Assembly: GCA_037349315.1 (NCBI GenBank)
Contig: JBAIAC010000027.1
Span: 3,224,001 to 3,288,000 of the forward strand
Source: Chelydra serpentina
Taxonomy: Eukaryota > Chordata > Testudines > Chelydridae
Reading direction: 5' to 3'
Length of the DNA: 64,000 bases
The notes under the pieces were generated by a model. The model saw nothing but the letters and a program-made list of their open reading frames with translations, searched no databases and was not told where the DNA came from. The position numbers and the translations under genes were made by a program. Position 1 is the stretch's first letter, and every line of letters starts with the position of its first letter. Of the stretch, positions 12,401-24,400 are shown piece after piece.

Positions 12401-15400
12401 GTTGAATGGAATTTGTACCCGGCTCACAGCGGACTTCCAAGAGGAGGTGTTCCTTAACCTCGGCAAAATCAGTACGGAAGCAAAGCGAGCGACGCGTTTG
12501 TGGGGAGGGACCTTGACAATGGGAACTGCCTCTGTGCTGTCCACAACTTCAGTTCCATTCCAGCTCCGCTCCCCTGACGCCAGAGGCTTCTGCACCAGCC
12601 GGGTGGCTTCTATTGCCTGCTAGGAGTATCTAAGAACCCAGAGTTTGAGCTGAATTGTGCCCTCTGTTATACCAAGGTGGCTCTGCGGATTTCACTGGGG
12701 TTGTGCAGGGGGGATGTCAGGGTAGAATTCGGCCCTAGGCGTTCGTGAATAAATGTGTTCCCTTATGTTCTTTTCCATGCCTCATGCATCCTGCATGATC
12801 AGGCACTGAGGGACAGATTTTTTTAAAGCATTTAGGTGACTAAGGATTCCCGCAGGCATCTAGTGGGATTTTCAAAAGTGCCTCGGCCCCTAATTCCCAC
12901 TGATTTAAATCTTTAGGGATCTAAATACCTTTAAAAATCTATCCCCTAGCGCTCAGGCCAAAATGCTGGTTTGCGCGCCTCTCTGGGGGTGGGTTGTGAT
13001 AGAGAAACATATCTGGAGCATAACCTGTGTTAGTTAACAATATGTGTTCCTAAAAACTTTTTTAATTTGGTTCTGTAGTTGAGACCACATTTAACAACAG
13101 GGACCAAAATAACAACAACAACAACAAAATCAATGTTACTGACAACGTCATCAGCGCAGACGGTGCTCTGGGCACCAGCACCTCCAACAATTCAAGAAAC
13201 AGCCATGTATGCAAAGGTATGGGCTAGCCTAGGTGGTCTCATGAGTCAGGGGAACAGGGTGGAGAGGTGTGTTAGATGGGAGCTGAATAACCTTCAACCC
13301 AGTGTTGGGAGTGAGCTGGGTAGAAAAAGGGATGATTCTCAAAAGGTGGCAGATGAAGGCTGATTTGTGGTGATGTGTGTTTCATAGTAGTAATTTAACT
13401 GAGCTTTTCCTGGAGGTCTCTCAGTATTGGTGTAGCCCTGGTGAAGTTTCCAAGTGTAAACCACAATACGATATCAACTAGATCTACTCTGAGTGTGGCT
13501 GGATGGCACGCTGGTAAAATCAGCGGCTACACCAAAATGGTGCTCCCATCATTGCTAGCACCGATGAAGTTGCAGACCGGGGAGACTCGTCAACAGAAGC
13601 TCAGCGAAAATGCAGCCATTTTGGACACAGGTTCCAGATCCCCTGGTGCTGCATAGGATTTTGGGGAAATAATTCCTGTTCCTCTCCCCTTCTTCATTAT
13701 TGCTAATTATGTGGTTCCCAATTTGCAAAACTGGGGAACGCGTGTCCTTGGGGTTCCTAATCTCTTGTTAATGCTGCTCTGTCTTGTCCTTTCAAATGTC
13801 TACTTTTAACTCTTGTAGCAGAATCGGGGACAGAGATCGCCATTGTTCTGGATGGATCAGGAAGCATCGAACCTGAGGATTTTGAAAGAGCCAAGGGTTT
13901 CATCTCCAACATGATGACGTCATTCTGGAGGAAATGTCCAGAGGTGTGTGCTCTGCTCTTCCTCCTGACCGGGGCAGGCGTCTCAGAGTCTTGTCATGTT
14001 TCAATAGACAGAATAGGCTGTGATTTCCCAGTGATACTGGAAAGTCTTCTGGGTTATGCACAAGGCTGGGAGTCAGGAGATCTGGATTCCAGCCTCAACT
14101 CTTCCCCTGACTTAGTCGTTTCAGCAGTTCACTGACCATCTCTGCCTCAGTGTCCCCTTCTGTAAAATGGGGTAATTCTTTCTATACTATGCTTACCTCC
14201 ATACTGTCTGACCCCTCTACAAGTCCCATGAGAAATTATGCTAATGGAATCTGTGTTCCTTGCCCTCCCTCCTACTTGTGTTTCGATTTGATTGTGGAAC
14301 AGTTATGCTGAAGCAGTGCATTTTGCATTTTGCCCTGGCTTTGTACCTTGCAGAGGAGTTGTGCTGATCGACTGCTCGTTGTTAAAGTGCTCTCAGATGC
14401 ATGGTGCTAGTTAAAGGGCAAACTAAAAGTTTATGACTAAATTTAAACATGATGGATTTTGAAATATCCAGAGGTTCTGTATCAGTCTGTCTCTCCTGCG
14501 GGGTTTAGTGCAAGAGTGAAATCACACAGAGACAAGGAGAACTGGAGTGTGGAGACTGGTTGGAGAAGTGACTAGATCAACATGGGGGTGGGTTTTCATT
14601 CTTGCTTGTGGATTAGTTTAGGTGCTTTAGCCATCTTATCATGCAAAACTCCCACGGTACTTTGAAACACAACCGAGGAAAATAAACTACAAGAGAGAGA
14701 GAGACTTCTCAGCCATTAAATTAAATTACAGAGAACCTGGTACTTAGGAATGTCTAGAGGCTGACCTACAAGGCCAGGAAAGCTTGGGCCAGCTTAGACG
14801 TTCAGATGGATAAAATGGCAGCACACTTTTCTGCACCCTGTTCTCCTACCTGCGGAGATGTCCTAGCAGGGGCTGCCAGAATACGGGGTGTGATGAAAGC
14901 AGAGGGATAAAATGGGAGGGAAATGGATCCATATGCTAGCTACTGTGTGCTCCATGCAGGGCCGGAGCAAGGAAGTTTTGCGCCCTAGGCGAAAGTTCCT
15001 TGCACCTGCCCTGTGCCGCCCCCTCGGCCCGCAGCAGTCAGCTCTTCTTCCCCCCCCCCCGCCCACAGGCCGCGGCGGCTCAGTCCCCAGCCCGCGGGCT
15101 GCGGCAGCTCCCCACCCCCCCGCAGCAGCCGGCTCCCCACTGCTCCCGCTCGCAGCGCCTCCCCAGTTCCCAGCTCCACATTCAGCCGCTGAGCATGGAG
15201 CTGGGAGGCAGGAGGCAGCCCCTGTGAGCCGCCTGTTTCCTCGCGAAGCCCTGCTGAGCCCCAGCGGCATGGCAACAGCCCTTGCCACAGCATGGAGCTG
15301 GGCGGCAAAATGCCGCCCCCCAAATCCTGGTGCCCTAGGCGACCGCCTAGGGTCGCCTAGTGAAAGCGCCAGCCTGGCTCCATGTAGAGTCAAGAATAGC

Positions 15401-18400
15401 TGAGGAGACACTTCCCACCCACTATACTTAATGCTAAGCTTGGTGCTTGGAGAAGGGGGTCTGGGGATCACTGCCTTGGCTCTTGCCTGACCTATCCAAT
15501 TCTGCCTTTCCCAGGTTACGTTTGCTGTGGTACAGTACGGAGCAGAGATCCGAACTGAATTTGACCTGCAGGAAAGCAGCAACAAGTCCAGTGCTCTCTC
15601 CAAGGTCCATAACATAACGCAGCTGGGCTCTGTGACCAAGACGGCATCTGCCCTGCAGCACGTGCTGTGAGTTACACACCCTCGAGAACTCCAGAGCCCC
15701 CCCGCCCGGGATTTCTTCTGCTTCATGCTCGTGGCGTATCTCGAATGAAATTGCTCCCCGCAAACGCCCTCTGATCCCTCCTTGTGTCTCCTTCTCACAG
15801 CCTGGAGCCTCTCCCTTTCCTCCATTCATAATGCATCCCTGGCCCAAAGGTCCCACTGACAGAGGGGGTCTGGATGTGGCTCCCCCTGGAGTCCATCAGG
15901 TCTGTTCCAGGTATCCTCCATTGGAGGGGTTGTTAAAGGGCAAAGCTGGGGTTCCCTCCCAGCTGCCTTAGGAACATTAGAACCTGTCTTCAGATTCCCA
16001 GTTTCCCTTGGCCTAGTGGGGGGAGCGAGGGCTAGTGGATAGAGTACAGGACTGGGACTCAGGAGACTTGGGTTCTATTCCTGGCTCTGCCATTGTTGTG
16101 ATGGGTGACCTCGGGCAAGGCATGTCCCCTCTCCATGCCTCTGTTATAATGATGCTAGCCTGCTTTGTAACGCGCTCTGAGATCATTTGATGAGCAGCGC
16201 TGTTTAAGAGCTAGGCGTTACCCTGGATGGAGTGATCCTGTCCCTGAACAGCACAAACCCATCTGCTAATGACTTAGTGTCCTCCACATGTGTTAGTGCA
16301 GCGGGAACTTTCTCGCATGCTGGAATTTCAGGGAGCCACCATCCGCCCATTGATGACCTTGACAGACAGGCAGCTTATATACAGCACAAGTAGCGTGTTC
16401 CATAAAACACATCCGGGTTTGCGTTTCTGCAGAGATGAGATCTTCAATGAAAGCCGCGGTTCGGTCAAGGACGCTCACAGGATGATCCTCGTCATGACCG
16501 ATGGGGAGATCTTTTTGGACCCACTGCGCTTAACGGATGTGATGAACTCCCCGAAAATGGCCACGATCGAACGTTACGCTCTGGGGGTAGGTGCAAAGTG
16601 ACGCGCGAGCCCAACTCCTTTGCTATAGCGCGTTTCAAAGGCGGAAAGCAATTAGATGGAGGGGAGTGGAAAGGACTGCTGGGAGCAGCAACTTCTGCAG
16701 ATAACCATGTGTGTAAGGGCTACCTGGTCAGAGTGACATTCCTCCGCTGATGCCTCAGAAACTTTGGTAGTGAGCTGGAGAATAAGGAGAGGGTGAGGGG
16801 AGAGGAAATCTGGGGTCGTCTAAGCATCCAGTCTGAAATACCCAGACTTCCTTGACCCAGTCAGCCTTCCATTCTTCTTGGTGGCATAGTGTTTATTGGG
16901 TATGAATGAGATCCTAAAACCTGAGGTGCTGTCTGCTCTGTGGGATTTCCTGGATTCCACATGGGACTTCTCACAAGAGCCAGGGAAGAGCAAAACTTTC
17001 CCTACCCTCACACTCCAGGGTGTGAGACTAAATTCTTGTGATCCTCTGGGAGAAAAACCTTTTTATCAAAGTAAGGAGGTGGTGATGATTATTAATGAAT
17101 TAGGTAATTTATTGTTATGGCCCCATTTGCTGTTGAGTCGGGTTACACTCTGAGCAGAACTTCACAGTGGTGTAGAATAAAGTCTGTTGACCCAGTGAGC
17201 TCAGGTGAATTCTTGGGCAGAAGAATTTGTCTTATAGTCTAAATTGGAAGTGGTCTGTGAGACTGGATTTCTCCCTTGCCTCTTGGTATAAGGATGGCTT
17301 GGATTAGCTATTTCTTTGCAGCTGAATCATTCAGAATGAGGATTCCCTCTGGAATCCAGGCTCCTGGCTGCAAACACCTCGCTCTGTTGTTGCCCTGAGT
17401 GTTTTTGGATCTCTTGGGCATTTGTTTGTTTTGTGTCTCTGTGTGAAAACTGCTCCACTTCCCTGCAATAGCCTAGGGGTTGGCTTCTTCTCCATAGGTC
17501 GGTGACGTCTTCAGCAAGCAAAGGGCCCTGAAAGAGCTGCAGCTTATTGCCTCGGACCCCGATGAAGATTATTTGTTCAAGCTGCCTGACTATGAAGCCT
17601 TGGATGGCTTCCTGTCAGTGCTGGAAAGAAATATCCTGGGTACCTCAGGTAAAAGGCAGTAGTGTCCTGCCACTAACAAACGCTCCCGTTCTCTGTAGCC
17701 TGCACAACAAGGAGTGCTGTGGTTTTGTAAATAAACGTAAATAAAGCTCCAAACCTCAGACCGTTAAAGACCTTGTTCGTTATCTGCCAAAGCATCACAA
17801 AAACAGAACAAAAATCAAATCAGCTGAAATTCCCTGGGTAATAATTCCCCAGAGGCTTCCCTTGCTTGGGCTAGCCTGGAGGGGAGAAGACAGACCCTTC
17901 CCTATTTGATCCAGCCTCCCCTTCCTTTTATACTTTGCCCCAAGTGACCTGCAACCACAACTCCCAGTTTTAAGGGACTCGAGGGATCTAGCAGGTTCTC
18001 TGAGATGCACACGTACACCCGAGATCCAGTGCTCTGTTACAAGGTGCCTCTGCTCTCCGTCACGTGCTGGGCCAATTGCTTCCACTGAATGCTGTTCTGC
18101 TCAGAGTTCTTGTCATGTACACCTGGTACACAGTAGGTTGCAGGGTTACTGCCGACCCTCCTTCTCAGAGACATGTCTTCCATAAGATCCTTTAATGTAC
18201 GCCCGGGAATGTCTGCTGTGAGCGCAAGGTCAGTTACACCTGGCACCATGTCGTGGCTGAACAGCGCAGCATTCCATTTCCGTTCTAAGTGGAAATCCTC
18301 CTCCCACTGAAGTCAGTGGTAGAGCTCGCATTGATTTCAATGAGGCCGGGGTTTCACACCTAGGCTGTCTCTACACTGCAGTTGGGAGGGGCATCCAAGC

Positions 18401-21400
18401 TATGTTGCTAAAAGTACCCGCATAGGTGCGATGGCCCAGGGTGACTGCCCAAGTACAGTCCCTTTGAGGAGCAGTGGGCGCTGTCCGGGGTTCTCTGCTC
18501 GGTGTCCCCGTCAGGCTCCCTTCTTTTAACCCTGTGACCGCACCCCTGACCCTGTTATTTCATTAGTTGTCCCCCGGACTCATTTGGATTCCAGGTCCTG
18601 TGGATCCTCCCCTTAAGCTGGGGGGGGGGGTCCTTTAGCAGTGGGCGGGCTTTCCGCCCGCCCACTTCCCGGAACCCAATAGGTACAGTCCCACCCAGGA
18701 CCCTGGGTATATCCTTTGGCAGCTCACCCATGCTGCTGCGCCTTCAGTGCTCTGTTTAGTGAGCTAGCTCGAACAAAGCTATCTTGGGGACGCCTATCCA
18801 TGCTGCAGCTGCACTTCCCAATTGCAGTGTAGCTACTATACCCTTGTCTTAAGCCCGTACTTTAGTCTGAACCGTTATGGGCTGGAAGGACGCTGAACGT
18901 GTGAAGCCCTGGGGCTGGTTCATCACAGAGTCCTGGCCCAGGGCACTGCTGCAAAGCATATTTTCACTTTTTTTATTTCTTTTCTTCCCCTTCCTCTCCC
19001 CCTTCATTTCTTGTTTCTAGCGGCACATCTTCCAGAGGCAGGGTCTGGCTATGAAAACCACAACAACAACAACAACATCAACTCTGACGTGGAGGAGGAT
19101 GACGATGACTCATGTAAGCGATGAAGTACCTTGTCAAGGGATTGTGCCATTGAATATCAATGACTAGCATAGCCTAGGGTCTCCCTGTGTTGCTGAGGAC
19201 AGCTGCACTCTGAATTCTGACACTGCAACTGCAGCTTTGTAGTTTCACGCCTGTTAACTGGCTATTGAGACGCATTTCTCGCAATGTGGGAATAAGGATG
19301 GTCCTAATCGAGAGCTCTGAGCTCCTGACCACCTCCTTCTAAATCATGCTTTTCGTGTCCCAGCAGACTCAGGGACAGAGATCGCCATTGTTCTGGATGG
19401 ATCAGGGAGCATCGAGCCTGAAGATTTTAAAAGAGCCAAGGCTTTCATCTACAACATGATGAAAGCATTCTACGAGAAGTGCTTTGAGGTACTCTCTTCT
19501 TCGCTGATGGGTCTGCAAATACGGCAGCCGCTGCACTTTATTAGCATTGCCCCTTTGGCCTGAGTGACTAGCCAAAGTTCGGGGCATTGCAGGGTTGTTT
19601 CTGTTAGGATAAGAAATCAGTGATACAATGTAGGTGTGTTCTTGGGGTGATCAATCTTATTTACACACAATGCGCACACAGTCTTGCTTACCTGAACACA
19701 GTAGAAACAAACAGCAGTGGGCCATTTCCCGGCTCAGAAGTCCCCAAGTCCTCAGTGAACTTTGTGCCCAAGAATCTCTGCCCTCTGCTTCCTTGCTGGA
19801 TCAGGCTCACACCTGCTTCTCCTGGCTTCCTGCCTACAATACCCACGTCCTGCTGCAACCGATATCCCAGCCCCTGCCTTTGTACCCAAGGAAACCCCTG
19901 TGGATCTGTCGGGTTTAGCTCTGGCCTGCCATGCAGCCTATTGCCTTGGGCAGCCACCCCCATTGTCGCCAGTTGTTTTATTGTACAAAAAAGGCTTGAT
20001 TGCTCTTTCTGTTGAGCCTGAAAGAGACCTTGGCACAGCCATTGGTTCTAACACAATCTGTGAATGTCTTTGGATCCCTGCTGGCAGCCATTAGCCCCTT
20101 TCTGCATAACGTCGTTTGCATTTATTATTTGTGTTGTAGTAGCTCCTGGAGGCAAAGGCCTCATGGTGCTCGGTGCTGTACAAACATAGCCTTGAAGAGC
20201 TTACCTTGTGCAGTGATATCATCGGTGGCAGGCCAGGTCGGTCCTTTGAGGGGAGAGCTCCAACGGAAAGCCCCGGTGCAGCAAGGAGTGGTGCTGGTGA
20301 TTCAGGATGATCCCAGATAATTCCCTTTGCAGCCTGGAATGTATGGCAAAAAAGCAAAATGAAAACAAAAGAACTAAAAAAACCAACAACCCTCCAGTCC
20401 TTGTCTAAAGCTCTCCTCCCTCTATCACTAAATGCAGAACAAAATATGAATCTGATGGTGGCTCTAATTTTTCTGAACTAACATAACTTTTATTTTATTC
20501 TCTGTGTTCATTTCATTAGTATATAGGTCCAATTTCTGCCAGAAAAGATTTTACTTTCTGGCCCTCCTTTATAGATTCCTAATAGACTGTAAGGCCAGAG
20601 AAGCCACTGTGACCATCTGGTCTGATCTCCCGTGGAACACAGGGCACAGGACATTTCTGAATTAATTCCTGTTTGAACTAGAGCCGAGCTTTTAGAAAAA
20701 CATCCATTCTTGATTTAAAAATTGCCAGTGATGGAGAATCTAACACAACCCTTGGGAATTTGTCCCACTGTTAAAAGTGTGCCTTATCTCCAGTCTGAAT
20801 TGGTCTTTTCCCATTAATGCCGTTCTCTTCATTGGGAATTTCTTGACTGGTTGTTTCTGAGAGCCCCAGTTCTCTGGATCAACTATCAATATTGGACTCT
20901 TATCTGACACTTCTTTCCAGTGTGATTTTGCCCTGGTGCAGTATGGAACTGATATCAGAACGGAGTTTAACCTGCGGGACAGCTGGAATGCTAATGCTAC
21001 CCTCCAGAAGGTTCAGACCATCACCCAGTTGTACAACGTGACCAAAACAGCCTCTGCCATCCAACATGTGCTGTAAGTAACAACATAAGAAATGGAGATA
21101 CTGGATTGCTGGGGCACTTTCTGAATAGATGCGTGAACATTTGGGGCCCAGAGCTGGTCACATCTCCTTAACTGGCCGGAAGGGTCCCTATTGAGCAGTG
21201 TGAGGCACTCCTTCCTCCCCAGGTCACTGAACACATGTTACATTTTATAGCCCTTTCTGACTCTACCAGTGATGATGGGCCTGCTTCAGTGACCCTGGTT
21301 ATCCAAAGGCTGCAGATCCCCGGGGGACTGGGAAACCAGAGGAGTCAGGCCAATAGACTTGGAGCTTTGTCTTCCCTCGACCTATGCTGCTGGCTTGCTC

Positions 21401-24400
21401 TTCCTATTGTAGAGCATGTCAGCTGGCCTGCGAAAGGCCAGCTGGCAATGTGAGAGCCTAATCCCTGGCCTTGGGGCAGCAGGAAGGCAATGGAAAGAAG
21501 ACCTGGCAAGCATCGGGAGATGCACAATACAAACCTGAAGAATGGAACCAGGATTTGAGCTGATCAGGGTACAATGAATCAAGCTGGTACATGTTCTTCT
21601 CAGTGGAAAGCCCTGGGAATGGGATATGGAGCTTTTAACCTCTAGGCTGAAGGACCAAATCCAGCCGAGGTTGGTGGTGACTGTGAAAGCCTTTACCATG
21701 TGTGAAAGCAGTGGTGGCTGCTAAGAGGCGTTTGTGAACTGAGATATTGGTCTCTGTCCAGTCCCTACTGGAATACATGTCCCCATCCCAAGAGCCACCA
21801 TCCCAACTGGAAGAAACTGACTCCCTTCTCGCAGCCTCAACCCAGAGAGCAAGAACTGAGTAAACATGGGGAGTGCCATCTCCTCTGTCAATCATATTAG
21901 CATGTGGGGAGGGGGAGGAGGCGGGGCAAAGGGGGCGATGCAGTTTCCAGTGTCACTACCTTCCCTGGAATGGGTAGAATAGGGATCTGAGAGTCTGGAC
22001 TAACCAGAGATACTTTCTGTCTCCAAAGCTGCCGACTTGGCAATTATCCTCAGCACTAAATTCACTATGGAGAGTGGGGCGGGGAAATCTGTCTGGTCAT
22101 TTTTGAGTAATGTGAAAGGAAAAGTCCTGGGGAATTAAGTCCTTTCTCTGGGCCTTGGTACAATTATTAGCCAGAAATTCATAGGAATTCAACAGATCTG
22201 TCGACTCATCCCCCTGCCCCCAGAAACTCATTCTGTGTATGACAATTTTAACAGGGATTCTATCTTCAATGAGAGCCAGGGGTCCCAGAAAAATGCTGCT
22301 AAAATCATGGTTGTGCTGACGGATGGGGAAATATTCCTGGATCCAATGAACTTAACAACGGTGATAAATTCACCCAAAATGGCAGGAATTGACCGCTATG
22401 CCATTGGGGTAAGTTCGGAATGTCCAAAGGCTCTTGTTCTAATCTGTCCTCCTGAACATAGCTGGTATCCCTCATTAGAGAGCAACAAGGGGGAGAGAAA
22501 GGAAAAAACTGACCTGCATGGAGACTCAGTAAGTGATGAAAATGAGGCATATGTATAAAAATAAATAAAACCCAACCCAACTCTGTGAAGTACTGCAGTT
22601 TCAAGTCTCTTGTAGACTTCCTCTCCAAGCACTCACACCACCCTTTCCTCAGATGCCTTCACTCATTCCTCTCTCTGTCCATGTCACAGCTAAGTTTCTC
22701 TACCTCACCTTTAAGGCCTACGCAACTTCCGTCCTCACTTGTACCCCACCTCGTTGACTCCTACACCTCTGCTATTTGCTCTGACCAGTCATCTTTGGTG
22801 CTCCCACTTCCTGCCCACCTTCTCTCACACGTGATGATTTTGGTTTGCTTGCCTGGTGTCAGGCATCTTCCATCTCAACGTTTAAATCTCTCCTCCAGGG
22901 GCCCACTGCGTTGTGTTCATATTGTAAAGTTTAATGTAAACTGTAAGGTAAGACCAAGTCCAGACGCTGTCTTCAGTCATGGCACTGAAAGAGGGGAGTG
23001 GACTGGTACATCATGATTCCACAGGATATTGGAAGGCCATAAGTCACAATGAATAGATAAAAGTTTTTAAAATCTTGCCTAAAAATCTATGGTTTTCACA
23101 GCTGAGTGGGGGGAATTTAGCCACACAACAACTTCCATGGGAAGAAACGAATGGAAATATTAATTCTTTCTTAGTTCATCACAATCAGCTTTATTAGTCA
23201 ATGCTGCTGCTTGGTCCTTAGAGAGGTAGGGGCAACTTTGAGGCATTTTGCATCTTTGCTGTCTATAAAAATATATCTGTTTCAATCTAAAAGTGACTCT
23301 AAACTTGGCGGAATGCTTCCTGTTCAGTACCAAGCTTAATAAAAAGAGGCTTTCATGGAAATGAACTATTTTTTAAATTTTGAATTGACTCTATTTTCAT
23401 CTTCAAAGGAACAAAATGTAGCAATTGGAGCTCAACTTTGTTCAATATTCTTATTATCCATAGCAGCTCCTCAGGGACTGGGCCACTGGCATCAGTTATC
23501 TGAAACATAAGCACCTTGGTTCTAGCTAGTAATTACCTCTGGAGAAAGACCGATTCAAAAGGCATTATATATAGGTGAAGGAAGTTTTATTCTGTACATG
23601 GGTTGCAGGAGCAGAAAGGTTGGGGTTTGCGTGACAGGGAGGAGATAGAAGGTTTATTATGGAATTTGTACAAGACCGAGACTCCAGAAATCAGGACATA
23701 TTAATTCCGTTAGTAAGACTAAACTACTAGACAGTCTGATTTCTAAACAAATTCAGACTAGTAATTCTTTAGCAGAGAGTTATTTGGAGAAACTTTAGCT
23801 TTTAAATTCGCCCCTTCTCTGCAGCTAGAATCTATTTTTCAGCAGATATGACAGTAGCCTGTTATGTGAAACTGTTTCCTAAAGGCCTGATCCTAGGAGG
23901 CACTGAGAACATCCAACTTATTGATGTCAGTTGACATTGCAGCTGCTGCGAGCTCTCAGGAAGCTCGCTGGACTGAGCCCCAGTGCAGATTCCTAGGGTT
24001 TTATAACCCCCAAACAGATGCAGTTGGGTAAAGTCACCATTTTTCGATCAAAGTGCTGCTCTTCTTCATTGATCTTGGTCTCTGTCACAGGTGGGAGAAG
24101 CATTTAACAAGTCCACGGCCCTAAATGAGTTGAAGCTGATCGCCTCTGATCCAGATGAAAGTCATTTATTCCGTGTGACCAACTATTCGGCTTTAGATGG
24201 GCTCCTTTCAACCCTGCAGCAGAAAATCATTGCGATAGAAGGTGAGGGCAAACCTCTGTACCTTGTTGTCCTGTCTGAGTAATAATGAGAAAATGGCTCA
24301 TTAGGTCCTCTTCTGATTCTCAGGTACGGCAGGCGATATTACAGAATATGAGCTGGCGCAAACTGGTTTCAGCGCACAGATCTTGGACAAGGCAAGTGCG

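Noticed and set aside
14863..15825. 320-residue minus-strand frame across intron 7 and exon 8 of ITGAE
   Set aside because: It runs over a GC-rich hAT-like element and the antisense of an ITGAE exon. No known family is evident and composition explains its openness.
13819..24241. The second I domain as an assembly duplication or allelic artefact
   Set aside because: The copies are only about 65% identical in protein, their introns look unrelated by eye, the linkers differ in length, and every junction is in frame. A misassembly would give near-identical copies with shared introns.
19021..24241. The second I-domain set as a separate neighbouring integrin gene
   Set aside because: No start exon, N-terminal propeller blades or stop lie between the two sets, and phases run straight through from exon 10 to exon 11 to exon 12.
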